DNA of 64,000 bases from JAQBVV01 sp965249205 (GCA_965249205.1 CBDFLL010000006.1:1178001-1242000); one strand, 5' to 3'. Shown: positions 1 through 10,183, counted from the stretch's first letter. Notes: generated by a model from the letters alone, not told the origin. Numbers and translations: made by a program.

Positions 1-2719
1 CGCGCGCCAGGTACTGATTGGCGGCTTCAACCAGATCACGGCCGACTCCGCCGCCGACGAGCAATCCCTTTCGCCGACGTGCCATTGCGGCATAGAGGGC
101 CATGTCAGCCCCGTCGAACTGGAGGCTCGCAGAATCCAGGAGTCGAATCGCCGACGCGATGTCGCCGCGGACCGAGGCGATCCCGGCTTCGATGAGACCG
201 GCCGTGCCGACCACCCAGGCGACACGCGTCCGTTGGAGTCGACGGGCGTCACGATGCGCGATGCGCAGGAAACGCTCTCGAGGAGAGTGGCTGATCGCAG
301 CCACCGCGACAGCAGCACTTGCCCGAAGACTCAACGTTTCGATGAGGATCAGCTGTACGCGAAGCCACAGAGACCGGCGGAGTCGCGCCCAGCCCGCCTG
401 AAAGTGACGCCAGGCGGTCCAGGCCTCACCGTTGTAGAGCGCGATTTCCACCCGTGCCCGCAACTCGAAATAGTGCTGTGCGTGGAAACCGTCACGAGAC
501 CACGCGTTGATCCCCTCTTCCACTTCAGCTCGAGCTCCCCCGACGTCGTTAGCCGCCAGACAGGTGAGATGGCCGAGGCGGGTTCGCAAGTTGGTCGTCG
601 CGGTAATATCATCCCGCTCGGTCGCTTCTTTGAGCATGCTGGGCAGGCGATACCGCAGCTCTCGCCACTCACCCGTGTAGAGTAGCGAACAGAGCATGTA
701 GAAATGGACGATGTCGAGCTCCCACGCGATGCCCGACCGGCTCTCTCTCAACCTGCGCTCTGCCGACTGGAGCAAGGCAAGCGCGGGTTTCCAGCGTCCC
801 TCGAAATAGGCAGCCATCCCCTTCACGAGTTCGACTAGGCCGTTGAGCTGAAGGTCGCCGACACGTGCTGCGAGATCGTCGGCGATAGCGGTCAGTTGCT
901 GTGTTCGTCGTTGTGACTTGAGTCCGCCGATCGAGGAGTACGCGACCTCAATCGCCACCGCTCGCCCCACACGGTAGGGATCGCCGGCCCGAAGGGCAAA
1001 CAAGAGCTGACGGGCCTGAAACGCGGCGGCCCGCACGTTGTCGACGGTGCCGACGTGCATGGCCACGGACCAGCAAACGTCGATACGAAAGAGATCCTTC
1101 GGCGGGATCTGCGTGCGGTCCCGCTCGCGGAAACGAAGGCCTCTAATGCGGATCCATATTCGTCCCAGGAGAGAGGAGACCAGCGCGTATGATGGGCGGC
1201 GGGGGAGCTTCAACCCCACGGCCTTGAGCACGACGTCCATTGTTCGAAAAGCCAAGTCGAGATGGCCACTGCGGAGGAATTGCACCGACGCACGCTGTTT
1301 GAGTTCGAGCCGGTCGAGACCTTCATGGTGTTCAGCTGCCGAAAGGTAGGCGTACCCAGCCTCGTGCCCACGCCCGGCGTTCGCAAGTACGTCACCCAGC
1401 CCGCCGTACAATTGCTCGCGGCCGATGTGGCCAGGCTGCTGGAGCCTCAGCGCAGCCTCGTACAAACGCGCGGCCCGATCGAACGCCAAGGCCGCCGAGG
1501 CTTGTATGGCCGCCTTGGCTGCGTACTTCGCCGCACGTGCGTTCTCGCCGGCGCCCTCGAAGTGTGTCGCCAGGGTTTCGGGGTCGGAATGCGTAGACGC
1601 TTCGAGGGCGAGGGCCACTTCCAGATGACGTGAACGCAGCGCCGGCGGAGCCAGGTCGTGGACGAGAGCGGCCCTGATGCCATCGTGATAGATCTCCACC
1701 TCCTCGCGCTCTCCCTCGAGCCGGATGCGGATGAGCCGAGCTGCGCGGAGCCGGGCGACCAGGCTGATTTCCCCCGATTCCGTCTGGCTGGCTTTGGTCG
1801 CCACTTTGAGCTCAAGCGGGCCTCCGAGGACGGCGATGGTCTCAAGGAAACGCCGCGCCTCTTCACCCAGACCCGAGACACGCGCACGTACGAGGGCGTC
1901 AACGGAGATTTTTGAGGGGCCTGATGCAATGGCCGCGAAGTCCCCCGGCTCGCGTGCGGCCGCCAGCTCGCTTCCCGCTTGCGCAAAACGAGCGAGCTGG
2001 TCGATAAGAAAAGGATTCCCTCCAGACGCACGAACGATGTCGCCCGGCGTCGCGGAGGCCGCCGAGGCGTGGCCAGCCATAAGGGCTTCGGCGAACTCGC
2101 CCGCTTCCGAGTCGTCGAACTCCTCGACCACGAGCTCTCGCGCCTCACCGGTGTCGGTGAGCGATGCGTGGTGCAGGAGCCGGGTTAGGAGCTGAACCTT
2201 CGCTGGTTCCTCGGACCGATAACACACGATCAGAAGCAGCGCCGGCGCGTCGGGAGGACGCAGCAGATGCGCGAGGAGCTCCGCGCTGTCCTCGTCACCC
2301 CATTGGAGGTCGTCAATGAAAAACACAAGCGGGTTTCGATCACTCATCCTGCCGATGAGCTCTCGGAGGGCCGCGAAGCCTCGTCGTCGTGTTTCCTGCG
2401 TTTCCGGGATAGACGAGACGCGCTGTCGCCCGCCCGCGATCGCCTGGACCTGCCGAAGGACTGGGAACAATCGCGCGAGGGCGGTCGTATTTCTCGGCAG
2501 GATGGCTTCGACCTCCAGTTTTGACAGCAGCAAGAGATGACGGCTGATCGCATCTACGATGCTGTCTAGCGCCTTGTAGGGCACCGACTCTCGTTCGTAA
2601 CACCGCCCTGAAAAAATCATCACGTCGTCTTCGTCGGCTCGGAGCTTCTCAAGAAAACGACGGACGAGGACCGTCTTGCCGATTCCTGAACTACCGTGGA
2701 CGTAGACCGTATCCTTAGG
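1..2719 (-). pseudogene. AAA ATPase / TPR signalling protein, 5'-truncated and running off the window
   Basis: One minus-strand frame stays open from 2719 to the window edge, about 906 codons. It begins with a nucleotide-binding segment: Walker A GSSGIGKT at residues 9-16 of the open frame and a Walker B-like LVFFIDDLQW about 110 residues later, as in AAA_16-type ATPases. A long helical region typical of TPR follows. An in-frame TAG at 2720-2722 lies eight codons before Walker A, and no ATG, GTG or TTG precedes the P-loop; the first possible start is beyond it. In this family a protein kinase or cyclase domain normally precedes the ATPase, so the 5' part appears lost, perhaps by the rearrangement that placed the TonB gene next door. 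Family assignment is good; the function is signalling by inference only. Confidence 0.72.
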
Positions 2720-2750
2720 CTACGTCGTCGGCTTTGACAGGGAGGCAGCC

Positions 2751-3719
2751 ATGATCTTCGGTCGATGTGTTCCTCTTGTTGTGTGTGTGCTGTCCCTGAC
2801 CAGGGCGGTCGGAGGGGCTGCTGATCAGTCCCAGACCCAGACCTCTCCCGACTCTCAAGAACAGGAGGAAGCCGACGAAGTCCTTCGGTTCGAGGAAGTC
2901 GTGGTGGTGACCGGGGCGAAGGTAGAGCAGTGACTCATAAACGCCGCCGCCACGATGGACGTCATCCAGAGTCCGGCGATCGAGCGTTCGGCACGACTCA
3001 GCTACGCCGATCTCCTTCGCCAAACACCCAGGCTCAACGTCTCACAGACGTCCGCGCGAGACATCAATCTAACGAGTCGCGGTGCCACCGGCACGGCGGC
3101 GACCGGACAGCTGGTGCTCCTCGATGGCCGGAGCATCTACCAGGACTTCTTCGGTTCCGTCATGTGGGATTTCCTACCGGTGCAGTTGGGTGAAATCAAG
3201 CAGATCGAAGTGATTCGAGGGCCAGCCTCAGCCGTCTGGGGTCCCAACGCGCTGCACGGCGTCGTGAACGTGCTTACCAAGCCGCCGCGCGAAATTGAGG
3301 GCACGACGGCCACGTTTGGATTCGGCGTCTTCGACCGATCGATCGGCGGTTCGGATCTGGGGACCGGGGCCCTCTTCTATATGAACGGTACTCACGCGGA
3401 GGCCGTGAACGACCGGTGGTCCTACAAGATCTCGGCAGGCGCGTACACCCAGGAAGCGCTTCCTCGCCCGACCGGTGTCATCAACAACGTGTTTCAGACG
3501 CCGTATCCGGCGTTTGAGAACCGGGGAACGACACAGCCGAAAGTCGACGGCAGAGTCGACTACGAGCTAGGCGACGCTGAGAGCTTGAGCGTCGCGGGCG
3601 GCTTTGCGGGCACCGACGGCATCTTCCATACCGGACTTGGTCCGTTTGACGTTCAGCGTGGCAGCGTCCTCGGCTACGTGTTGAAGTCAAACACGTTGTT
3701 CATCACGCAGCACTCGTGA
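2751..3719 (+). pseudogene. TonB-dependent receptor, N-terminal part (nonsense codon, then IS insertion)
   Basis: The frame starts with a signal peptide (MIFGRCVPLVVCVLSL), then a TonB-box-like stretch EEVVVVTGAKVEQ. An in-frame TGA follows at 2931-2933. The same frame continues past the stop as a plug domain, with LLDGRSIYQDFF and IEVIRGPASAVWGPNALHGVVNV. It is cut by the IS481 element at 3679; from there to 3719 the frame reads IS sequence. Receptors of this type import siderophores, vitamins or glycans across the outer membrane using TonB energy. The strand beyond 4716 supplies the rest of the barrel. The only lesions I see are the TGA and the IS; removing the IS and one target repeat restores the frame exactly. 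Confidence 0.85.
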
Positions 3720-4715
3720 GTCGCGACACGGGCGGTTCATAGTGCAAGCTGGCGTGCGGCCGGTCGTGATTGTAGTAGCGCAGCCACGGGCGAAGGGCTC
3801 GCCGGCGGTGGCGAGACGTCTGATACGGCTGGACATAGGCCCACTCACGCAGCAGCGTCTGAATGAAGCGCTCAGCCTTGCCGTTGGTCCGCGGCGTATA
3901 GGGGCGCGTCCGCAGATGGCGCAGCGCGTGGGCCTGACAGGCTGTCCGAAACCGCCGGGACACGTAGCCGCTGCCGTTATCGCTCATGACGCGATGGACG
4001 GTGATCTGCCGCGCCGCGTACCAAGCGACGGCTCGGTCCAAGAAAGCGGCACAGGTGGTCCCCGTCTGGTCGCCCAGGACCTCGACGTAGGCCAGCCGCG
4101 TATGGTCGTCCACCGCCACATGCACGTACTCCCAGCCCGCCCCCGGTGACGCCTGCCGGGGATTCCCATGAATCCGATGGCCTACACGCCGAAAGCGCCC
4201 CAGCGGCTTGATGTCCACGTGTAGCAGATCGCCAGGGTGCGGCCACTCGTAGCGCTGGATCGGGACGGGCGGCGGGCCTGGGAGCCGGTTGAGTCCCAGC
4301 CGCCGCAGCCAGGCCCCCACCGTCGAGCGGGGCATCCGCAAGGCGCGGGCAATGGCCCAGGCCGGCAGGCCGTGTTGCTCGCGGAGCTGCCGGATGAACG
4401 TGACCCGGATCGCCGGCGTGACATGCGGAGTCCGCTGCGGCCGGGACGATCGGTCCTCCAGCCCGGCTGCACCCTCTTCGCGGAACCGGCGCACCCATTT
4501 CGCAACCGTGCGGACACTTACGTCGTAGCCCTCGGCCACGGCGTCGTGCGCCCACTCATCGAACAGGACACGGCGCACCAATTCCAGGCGCGAAGTCGGG
4601 GTCGTCTTGGCATTACGATGAAGCGTCATCCGGGGCCTCCTCTGGTCAGAACGGTGGTCTGGAAACTCCATTCTTTTCAGAGTGCTCCGGATGAACAACG
4701 TGTTTAGCAAAGACA
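3679..4715 (-). mobile_element. IS481-family insertion sequence, 1037 bp, inside the TonB receptor
   Basis: The ends begin TGT and finish ACA. The inverted termini share a perfect 16-bp block (AAACACGTTGTTCATC at 3689-3704, complement at 4690-4705) and an inner AGCACTC match. The 6-bp sequence GCTACG occurs on both sides (3673-3678 and 4716-4721) and is the target duplication. Excising 1037 + 6 bp joins GGC TAC to GCC AGG and puts the two receptor halves in one frame, which independently confirms both ends. Confidence 0.9.
3703..4629 (-). CDS. IS481-family transposase (DDE)
   Basis: This is a DDE integrase-type transposase. It has an N-terminal helix-turn-helix (region around YDVSVRTVAKWVRRFREEGA) followed by an rve-type catalytic core with HVDIKPLGR, a VDDHTRLAYVEV stretch carrying the second strand, MSDNGSGYVSRRF, and TPRTNGKAERFIQTLL with the catalytic Glu. 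The C-terminus YNHDRPHASLHYEPPVSRL is typical of IS481. I chose the ATG at 4629 (MTLHRNAK) because an upstream start at 4710 lies in the terminal repeat. The ORF is intact, so the element may still be active. Confidence 0.9.
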   Translation of the reverse strand: MTLHRNAKTTPTSRLELVRRVLFDEWAHDAVAEGYDVSVRTVAKWVRRFREEGAAGLEDRSSRPQRTPHVTPAIRVTFIRQLREQHGLPAWAIARALRMPRSTVGAWLRRLGLNRLPGPPPVPIQRYEWPHPGDLLHVDIKPLGRFRRVGHRIHGNPRQASPGAGWEYVHVAVDDHTRLAYVEVLGDQTGTTCAAFLDRAVAWYAARQITVHRVMSDNGSGYVSRRFRTACQAHALRHLRTRPYTPRTNGKAERFIQTLLREWAYVQPYQTSRHRRRALRPWLRYYNHDRPHASLHYEPPVSRLTSAA

Positions 4716-5956
4716 GCTACGCCAGGGTCAACTACAGTCGGGGCCCGATGAAGCTGAACTTCTTCGTCAATGCCCTGGACGGCGATGCGGTCAACCTGCT
4801 GAGCCGTGGAGCCGACGGCGAGCTACTCCCGTTCGTGTTCGAGAACCAGACCTACGATTTGGAGTTCGGAAACCTCAACACAGTGGGCGACAGACACGTG
4901 ATCAGCTACGGGGCCAACGCACGTCTAAATCGGTTTCGTCTCTCTATGGCGCCCGGCGGCAGCCAGCGAAGTGAGGGTGGCGTGTACGTTCAGGATGAAA
5001 TCTTCCTGTCCGATCTGTTTCGGTGGACGATCGGTGGACGAGTTGATAAATTTGACATTCTTGACCACGCCGTGTTTTCGCCCCGCACGGCGTTCATGGT
5101 CACTCCATCGCCGAGCCACGCGTTTCGGGTGTCGTTCAATCGTGGCTACCGTGCTCCGTCGCTGGTCAACACGTACTTGGACATCGGCATCCTCAACAAC
5201 ATCGACTTGGGTCTCATCACCCCGCAGCTCTCTGGTGTTGCGTTCCCGTTTCCGGTCCTCGGGGTTGGTAACGAGCAGCTCAGGGAAGTGTCGCTCACGG
5301 CGTATGAAGTCGGCTACACCGGGACTTTCAACGACCTCGCGACGGTCAGCGCGGTGTTCTATGTGAACGACACGCGGGACGACGTCTTCTTCACGCAGAT
5401 TGAGTCCTACACGTCATCCAATCCGCCCCCTGGCTGGCCGTTGCCTCCTCCTGTGCTCGACCTGCTGGTGGCGAACAATGCTTTCGGAGCCAGCCTGGGC
5501 CTGCCATCCGTCTTCAGTTATCGAAACTTTGGACGCATTCGTGACAAAGGTGTGGAGTTGGGCCTACAAGTAAGGCCAACAGCGAGTCTCGCTACTCACG
5601 CCAACTACTCCTGGCAGGCCGAGCCTGAACCCAAAGGTTTCGACCTCAGCGAGCTCAATCTCCCCGCACGACACCGGGTCAACCTTGGCGTCGACTTCGA
5701 CTACGACCCCTATTTCGAAAACGTTACGACGCACTTCACGGACCGCGCCTTCTGGCAGGACGTCCTCGACATCCGGTTTCACGGTACAACCGAGTCATAC
5801 ACATTATTGAACGCTGGATTTGGTGTGCGCTGGCGTGATGGTCGGCTGACGACCATCGTGCAAGCCACGAATCTCACCAACACGCATTCGCAGCAGCATA
5901 TCTTTGGCGACATCATCAAACGGCGAGTCCAGACTGAGGTTCGCGTGGCGTTCTAA
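4682..5956 (+). pseudogene. TonB-dependent receptor, C-terminal beta-barrel part
   Basis: Receptor sequence resumes at 4716 after the IS: YARVNYSRGPMKLNFFVN, then barrel strands such as SEGGVYVQDEIFLSDLFRWT and FRVSFNRGYRAPSLVNTYLD, ending in the usual aromatic C-terminal strand (RRVQTEVRVAF). Codons before 4716 are IS sequence. Together with the 5' piece the uninterrupted protein would be about 720 residues, normal for the family. The last 51 codons overlap, on the opposite strand, the end of the desaturase gene. Confidence 0.85.
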
Positions 5957-6859
5957 AATAGGGGACCGGTCGCGGGCGACCCCGTACCGGACGCGGTCGG
6001 AAACCTCGTGCAAATCCCACACGACACCGCACCACGATAGAAGCTTGATCTGGTAGTACAGCACGTCGATCTCCCACCATCGAAACCCCGCCCTGCAGGC
6101 GTGCGGGTAGTAGTGGTGGTTGTTGTGCCAGCCCTCTCCGAGGCTGATCAAGGCAATGAGCGGATTGTTTGCGGATCTGTCTGTGGTACGAAATCGCCTC
6201 GGCCAGCCGATGTGGCAAAAGTAGTTGACCGCACACGCGGTATGAATCACCATCACACAGGCGAGGCAATAGCTGATCGCCAGCATCGTGAAACCTCCGA
6301 GCGCGAACGCGACGAAGACCGCGACGAATCCCGGAACGAAAAAGTAATGGTGTAGCCACATGACCTCAGGATACTTCGCCAGGTCCGGCACACCGCGTAG
6401 TTGGTCAGCCTCGTCTGCGCTGTAATCCACGAGGGTTCCAAGCCAACACTTCCAGAAACCCTGAGTCGGGCTGTGGATGTCTTGGTCCGAGTCCGAATAC
6501 CTGTGATGAGCCCGGTGACGGGCGCTGAACGCGACCGGATCCCCGAAAGCGAGAGCACCCATGAGGCCAAGAACGAACTGAAAAAAGCGACTGGTACGAA
6601 ACGAGCGATGAGCATAATACCGATGGAATCCAGCCGTTAATCCGAACGACACGATCGCGAACATGATGCCGAATCCGATCCAGTCTCTAGTCGTCGGCCC
6701 GAGTACCAGGGCGATGGGTGGAGCCATGTGCATCGCCAGCAATCCAGCCACAGCGAAGTTCCTTCGGGTGCTCAACGCGATTCGTGCCACGCGGGAAAGC
6801 GGTGGCGTAGAAGTAGTGCTGGGGCTCGCTGAGTGCACGCGTAGAGAGTGATGTCTCAT
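5804..6859 (-). CDS. Membrane fatty acyl desaturase (delta-9 type)
   Basis: This is a di-iron membrane desaturase that introduces a cis double bond into acyl-CoA or acyl-lipid chains. All three histidine boxes are present: HRYYAH at residues 79-84, HRAHH at 115-119 and HNNHH at 245-249. Hydrophobic segments lie between them, as in the acyl-CoA desaturase family (usual length 300-390; this one is 351). Its start codon overlaps the stop of the CarF-like gene (ATGA at 6856-6859), so the two are co-transcribed on the minus strand. Its 3' end runs 153 bp into the dead TonB receptor gene, tail to tail. The substrate is not predictable from sequence. Confidence 0.88.
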   Translation of the reverse strand: MRHHSLRVHSASPSTTSTPPLSRVARIALSTRRNFAVAGLLAMHMAPPIALVLGPTTRDWIGFGIMFAIVSFGLTAGFHRYYAHRSFRTSRFFQFVLGLMGALAFGDPVAFSARHRAHHRYSDSDQDIHSPTQGFWKCWLGTLVDYSADEADQLRGVPDLAKYPEVMWLHHYFFVPGFVAVFVAFALGGFTMLAISYCLACVMVIHTACAVNYFCHIGWPRRFRTTDRSANNPLIALISLGEGWHNNHHYYPHACRAGFRWWEIDVLYYQIKLLSWCGVVWDLHEVSDRVRYGVARDRSPILERHANLSLDSPFDDVAKDMLLRMRVGEIRGLHDGRQPTITPAHTKSSVQ

Positions 6860-7485
6860 GAGCGCGGCGTGACGTCAGTGGAGAGGGAAGCGTCGTGACG
6901 AGCCCGGGCGGCCCTCTCCTGGATCCACCTAGGTGGCCCCGACCCCATCCACGTCCTGACCGCAGCGTGCAAGTCTGGATACGCTATGGCGTCCATGAAC
7001 CTATTCGACCGTCCACTCAGCCCGGCGAACCCTCTGTTGAGGGCGGCGTGGTGCGTCACGTGCTCACCCGGCGCGAGGATTACCCCGCGCTTCTGCAGAG
7101 CCCGAAGCCAAGCGTTCAGACCCTTCTGATGGGCCATCCCGTGAGTCTTCGGCGTGACCAGGAGCCCCTGTAGAAAAACCGTTCCGAATATGGCAACCGT
7201 GAAGTGCGCTCGACTGATAGCCAGCAGCAGCATGAGGGGCAGCACCTTCGGGGCCGTGGTGTCGATCGCGCGCAGCCAAGTCCACCTGGCCGCCTCGTCC
7301 TCGTAGGTGTGGTGGTCCTGGAACACTCTGTCGCCCATGCTCTCGCCCCAGCCATCGCTGTTCGTGTGGATCATGTAGCTCGCTGTATCGGCGATGAACC
7401 ACGCCACGTGGACGAGGATGCATGCCGTGAGGATTGCCCAAGGAGTATTTAGCTGTGGCGATACGTTCGCCAGAGTGCTGAACAA
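6856..7485 (-). CDS. CarF/TMEM189 (Kua)-type lipid desaturase, 5' end displaced by IS5 copy 1
   Basis: The protein matches the CarF/PEDS1 family, whose characterised members make the vinyl-ether bond of plasmalogens. It shows the spaced histidine motifs FQDHH, TPKTHGMAH and LQKRGVILAPGEHVTHH and has hydrophobic segments. The only start inside the uninterrupted part is a TTG at 7485. The same frame, clearly coding (LASLREWSRLFRSDPKRALR), continues upstream without a stop to the IS junction at 7640, so the native N-terminus has been cut off. Rejoining the far IS flank gives an in-frame GTG at 8964 as the possible original start. It is translationally coupled to the acyl desaturase. Family call moderately strong; activity unknown. 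Confidence 0.65.
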   Translation of the reverse strand: MFSTLANVSPQLNTPWAILTACILVHVAWFIADTASYMIHTNSDGWGESMGDRVFQDHHTYEDEAARWTWLRAIDTTAPKVLPLMLLLAISRAHFTVAIFGTVFLQGLLVTPKTHGMAHQKGLNAWLRALQKRGVILAPGEHVTHHAALNRGFAGLSGRSNRFMDAIAYPDLHAAVRTWMGSGPPRWIQERAARARHDASLSTDVTPRS

Positions 7486-7637
7486 TAGTGTGGCATTCGC
7501 GGCCAGATAGGCTTCGGCGGGAACAAGTGTCCGGAGATTGAAGATCTCCCGGGACAGCTCGCGCAGAGCGCGCTTCGGGTCGGATCGAAACAGCCTCGAC
7601 CACTCTCGGAGGCTTGCGAGCGTCGCTTCCGCGCGAT

Positions 7638-8940
7638 CTAGCAGGCTGCTGAAGAACCCGGGTGATCGGGCCGTTTTCTAAGGATCATGCGAGTCACCAC
7701 CGACCGACAACGGTGCGCACGGCTGTGCGCTGGCCCCGATCAAGGGGCCGGCGACACGCGCGGCCGGTGATCAGGGACACCTCGCCTCCAGATTCCGCAG
7801 CCGGACCAAGTTATAGACCGTGGCGGCGAAGGTAAGCTGCCAATCCACGAGGGCGACACCGCGATGCCGGAGTTTGCGCAAGCCGCCGACGGTCTTCATC
7901 CAGCCAAAGACCTGTTCTACGAGTTTCCGTTTCCGCTGACTGACGTGATAGCCCGCATGCCGCGTGGTCCGGCCATCGATCGCACTCCAGCGGACCTTCT
8001 GAGCAACGTGGGGCGTGACGGCCCGGATACGGACAGCGGCCACAAAGCTTGCCACATCGTAGCCCTTGTCCGCCCCGACCGTGCTGCCCGGCGGCGCGCT
8101 GGCCTCCAGCAACAGCGCCGCTGCCTCGCGTTCGGCGGTCCCCGTCGCGTGAGTCGCGCAGACGTTGGCGACAAGTCCCTGTCGATTGTCCAGCAGCACG
8201 TGGCCCAGATACGCCAGCTTGGCTTCCTTCCCCTGGCCCTTCCGAGGCAGCATCGCCTCCGGATCGGTCGTCGACTGGTGCGTGTCGTTGCGCCGCCGCT
8301 CCCCGTGGAAGTTGACCGTGGGATTCCCGGGGTCATCGGGCGGGTCGCTCTCCGCCGCGTCCCGGCACCGAAAGCTCTTCAGGCTGGCCCACGCTTCCAA
8401 TTGGGTCCCATCCACAGTGAAGTGTTCGTCCGAGAGCAGCCCGGCCGCCCGCGCGTGGGCCTGCACCGCATCAAAGAAGGCGGCCGCGAGATCGCCCGCC
8501 AGCAGCCGGTCGCGATTCTTGGTAAACGTGGTGGGATGCCAAACCGGGTCGTCCAAATTCAAGCCCACGAACCAGCGGAACAGCAGGTTGTAATTGAGCT
8601 CTTCCATCAGCAGCCGCTCGCTCCGCACCGTGTAGAGCACCTGCAGCAACAACGCGCGCAGCAGCTGTTCCGGCGGGATCGACGGACGCCCTGTGTTGGC
8701 GTACAGGCCGGCGAACCTGCGCGACATCGTTCTCAGCGCTTCGTCCGTCAGCGCGCGAACCGCGCGGAGCGGATGGTCGGCTGGCACGCGCTGTTCCGGC
8801 GACAGGTAGCTGAACATGTGAGTGCTTTGCTCATCGTGTCCGCGCATGATGGGGCTCCCTTCAGCGGTGTTGGGAGCATGGTAGTACGCCGGGATCGATC
8901 TGTCGATCCCATTTCACGGAGTTTTTCAGCAGCCTGCTAG
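7638..8940 (-). mobile_element. IS5-type insertion sequence, copy 1 (1295 bp between CTAG repeats)
   Basis: The element is bounded by CTAG at 7638-7641 and 8937-8940, and the 1295 bp between begin CAGGCTGCTGAAGAA and end with the inverted form TTTTTCAGCAGCCTG. CTAG duplications are typical of the IS5 group. It is the same element as the copies at 11030 and 41107; the encoded proteins are identical. It lies between the CarF-like gene and the gene at 8944 and has removed the former's start. Confidence 0.92.
7771..8847 (-). CDS. IS5-type transposase (copy 1)
   Basis: This 358-residue DDE transposase has an InsH-like N-terminal domain (SYLSPEQRVPADHPLRAVR) and a DDE_Tnp_1 core (HFTVDGTQLEAWAS, a GADKGYD motif, and RKRKLVEQVFGWMKTVGGL holding the catalytic Glu). 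It fills most of the element. An equally long frame on the opposite strand is a codon-bias shadow. Confidence 0.92.
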   Translation of the reverse strand: MRGHDEQSTHMFSYLSPEQRVPADHPLRAVRALTDEALRTMSRRFAGLYANTGRPSIPPEQLLRALLLQVLYTVRSERLLMEELNYNLLFRWFVGLNLDDPVWHPTTFTKNRDRLLAGDLAAAFFDAVQAHARAAGLLSDEHFTVDGTQLEAWASLKSFRCRDAAESDPPDDPGNPTVNFHGERRRNDTHQSTTDPEAMLPRKGQGKEAKLAYLGHVLLDNRQGLVANVCATHATGTAEREAAALLLEASAPPGSTVGADKGYDVASFVAAVRIRAVTPHVAQKVRWSAIDGRTTRHAGYHVSQRKRKLVEQVFGWMKTVGGLRKLRHRGVALVDWQLTFAATVYNLVRLRNLEARCP

Positions 8941-8943
8941 GTC

Positions 8944-10080
8944 ATGGATCGAACATTTCGTCACTCCCTACCTCTTATCGTGGCTGCCCTCCTCGTGAAT
9001 GCGAGCGTAGCGTTTCCTCAGACCAACGCCGGACCACCGACCGACCGCGATCGTGTGGTTCCGTTCCTCGGAGGCACACGGGTCTTGGCTCAGCGTCCCA
9101 GCGCAGGGATACTGTTTGAAGCCCATATCCAACCGAATCTTGTGATTTACCAGCACCTGAGCGACGAACTCGTTCAAGTGCGGTTTCCGAGTTCGCGGGC
9201 GGCGGCATCGGAGTTTCTCTTCTCACCGTCGTTCTCGGCTTCGCCAGCGGTGAGGCTTCGTATGCTGCACGGGCCTTCCGACCCCGTCAGGACGCCCTCG
9301 TATATGCCGCGGTTGGACTTTCAAGGTTTCTGGTTCAAGAACGCCGCGACGCCAGTTCTGGATTCCAAAGTCCGGAACGATGCCACGCACCGTCTGGGGA
9401 TGTTCTCTGTGCGCGGTACCGTTGGCCACCACTCGAATGGTCAGGAGGGCTGCCTGTTCGCTGAGGACACCCTGGTCGACGATGCGTGTGTGCCACCGGA
9501 AGGCGGACGACAAACAGGGAGCATCAACGAGCAGAACGGCGATTTTTCCACGAGTTATTGGCTCGTCGGCGTGCGGCACCGATGGATGTGGCTCGACACG
9601 TCAACCGATGAACAGTGCTGTGGGCAGACGATTCATCGAACGGTGGGACAGCTCACGGTTGGCGGAGAATTCGAATCGCATCCCGTCGGCTTTCTGGGGA
9701 GGGCTGGAATTTCGTCCGAGTTGCGCGCCCTGTACGGCGGACATCGGCTCCGTGCCTCCTTCGCATACGGGCACAAGGGATCCTGGCTGACTCGCGTGAT
9801 CAATCTTGTCTTGCCCAGTCACCGTCAACTGCACTGGAACTTCGAGAGCGTCAGAACCTCCTTCACGAAGATCGCCAACGTCGCTCCCGGCGTGCGGGCG
9901 TATGGTTGGCATACCGAACTTCTCACCGTTCCCGGCCGGTACGGTCAATGGGGCTTCCTCATCGGCTACTACCGAGGTCAGGACTACTACAACCTGGGGT
10001 TTCGCGACAGCATCAGCCGCTTTCAGTTTGGGGTGGCTTTCGAGCAGGACGGGCTCTTGACGTTCCGCTCTCAGTCTTAG
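8944..10080 (+). CDS. Secreted protein of unknown function, probably outer-membrane beta-barrel
   Basis: I do not recognise a named family. The 378-residue protein begins with a clear signal peptide (hydrophobic LPLIVAALLVNASVAFPQ). It is rich in alternating aromatic/hydrophobic strands and ends RFQFGVAFEQDGLLTF, which resembles the last strand of an outer-membrane barrel. Three cysteines lie near 178-190 and two in an ECCGQ motif. The ATG is only three bases from IS5 copy 1, so its native promoter has probably been replaced. A degenerate second copy of its C-terminal end occurs at 14046-14169. Confidence 0.6.
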   Translation: MDRTFRHSLPLIVAALLVNASVAFPQTNAGPPTDRDRVVPFLGGTRVLAQRPSAGILFEAHIQPNLVIYQHLSDELVQVRFPSSRAAASEFLFSPSFSASPAVRLRMLHGPSDPVRTPSYMPRLDFQGFWFKNAATPVLDSKVRNDATHRLGMFSVRGTVGHHSNGQEGCLFAEDTLVDDACVPPEGGRQTGSINEQNGDFSTSYWLVGVRHRWMWLDTSTDEQCCGQTIHRTVGQLTVGGEFESHPVGFLGRAGISSELRALYGGHRLRASFAYGHKGSWLTRVINLVLPSHRQLHWNFESVRTSFTKIANVAPGVRAYGWHTELLTVPGRYGQWGFLIGYYRGQDYYNLGFRDSISRFQFGVAFEQDGLLTFRSQS

Positions 10081-10183
10081 CGTTGCTGTTCCCAGAGAAC
10101 AAGACGGCATTCATGGCCTCACAGCCGCCAGATCAACACCGTTCTCAGCGAGAGCTGAAGGCAGGCGTGTCGGCGCCCTGATC

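Noticed and set aside
2931..2933. TGA as a selenocysteine codon in the TonB receptor
   Set aside because: No Sec-type hairpin or selenoprotein family fits, and the gene is also broken by an IS; a nonsense mutation is simpler.
3686..3711. CAAA as the IS481 target duplication (3688-3691 / 4708-4711)
   Set aside because: It gives asymmetric ends and leaves the receptor out of frame; GCTACG gives TGT...ACA ends and restores the frame.
7864..8940. Long open frame opposite the IS5 transposase, also at 11256 and 41107
   Set aside because: It is exactly antisense to a clear transposase and shows no domain; a codon-bias shadow.
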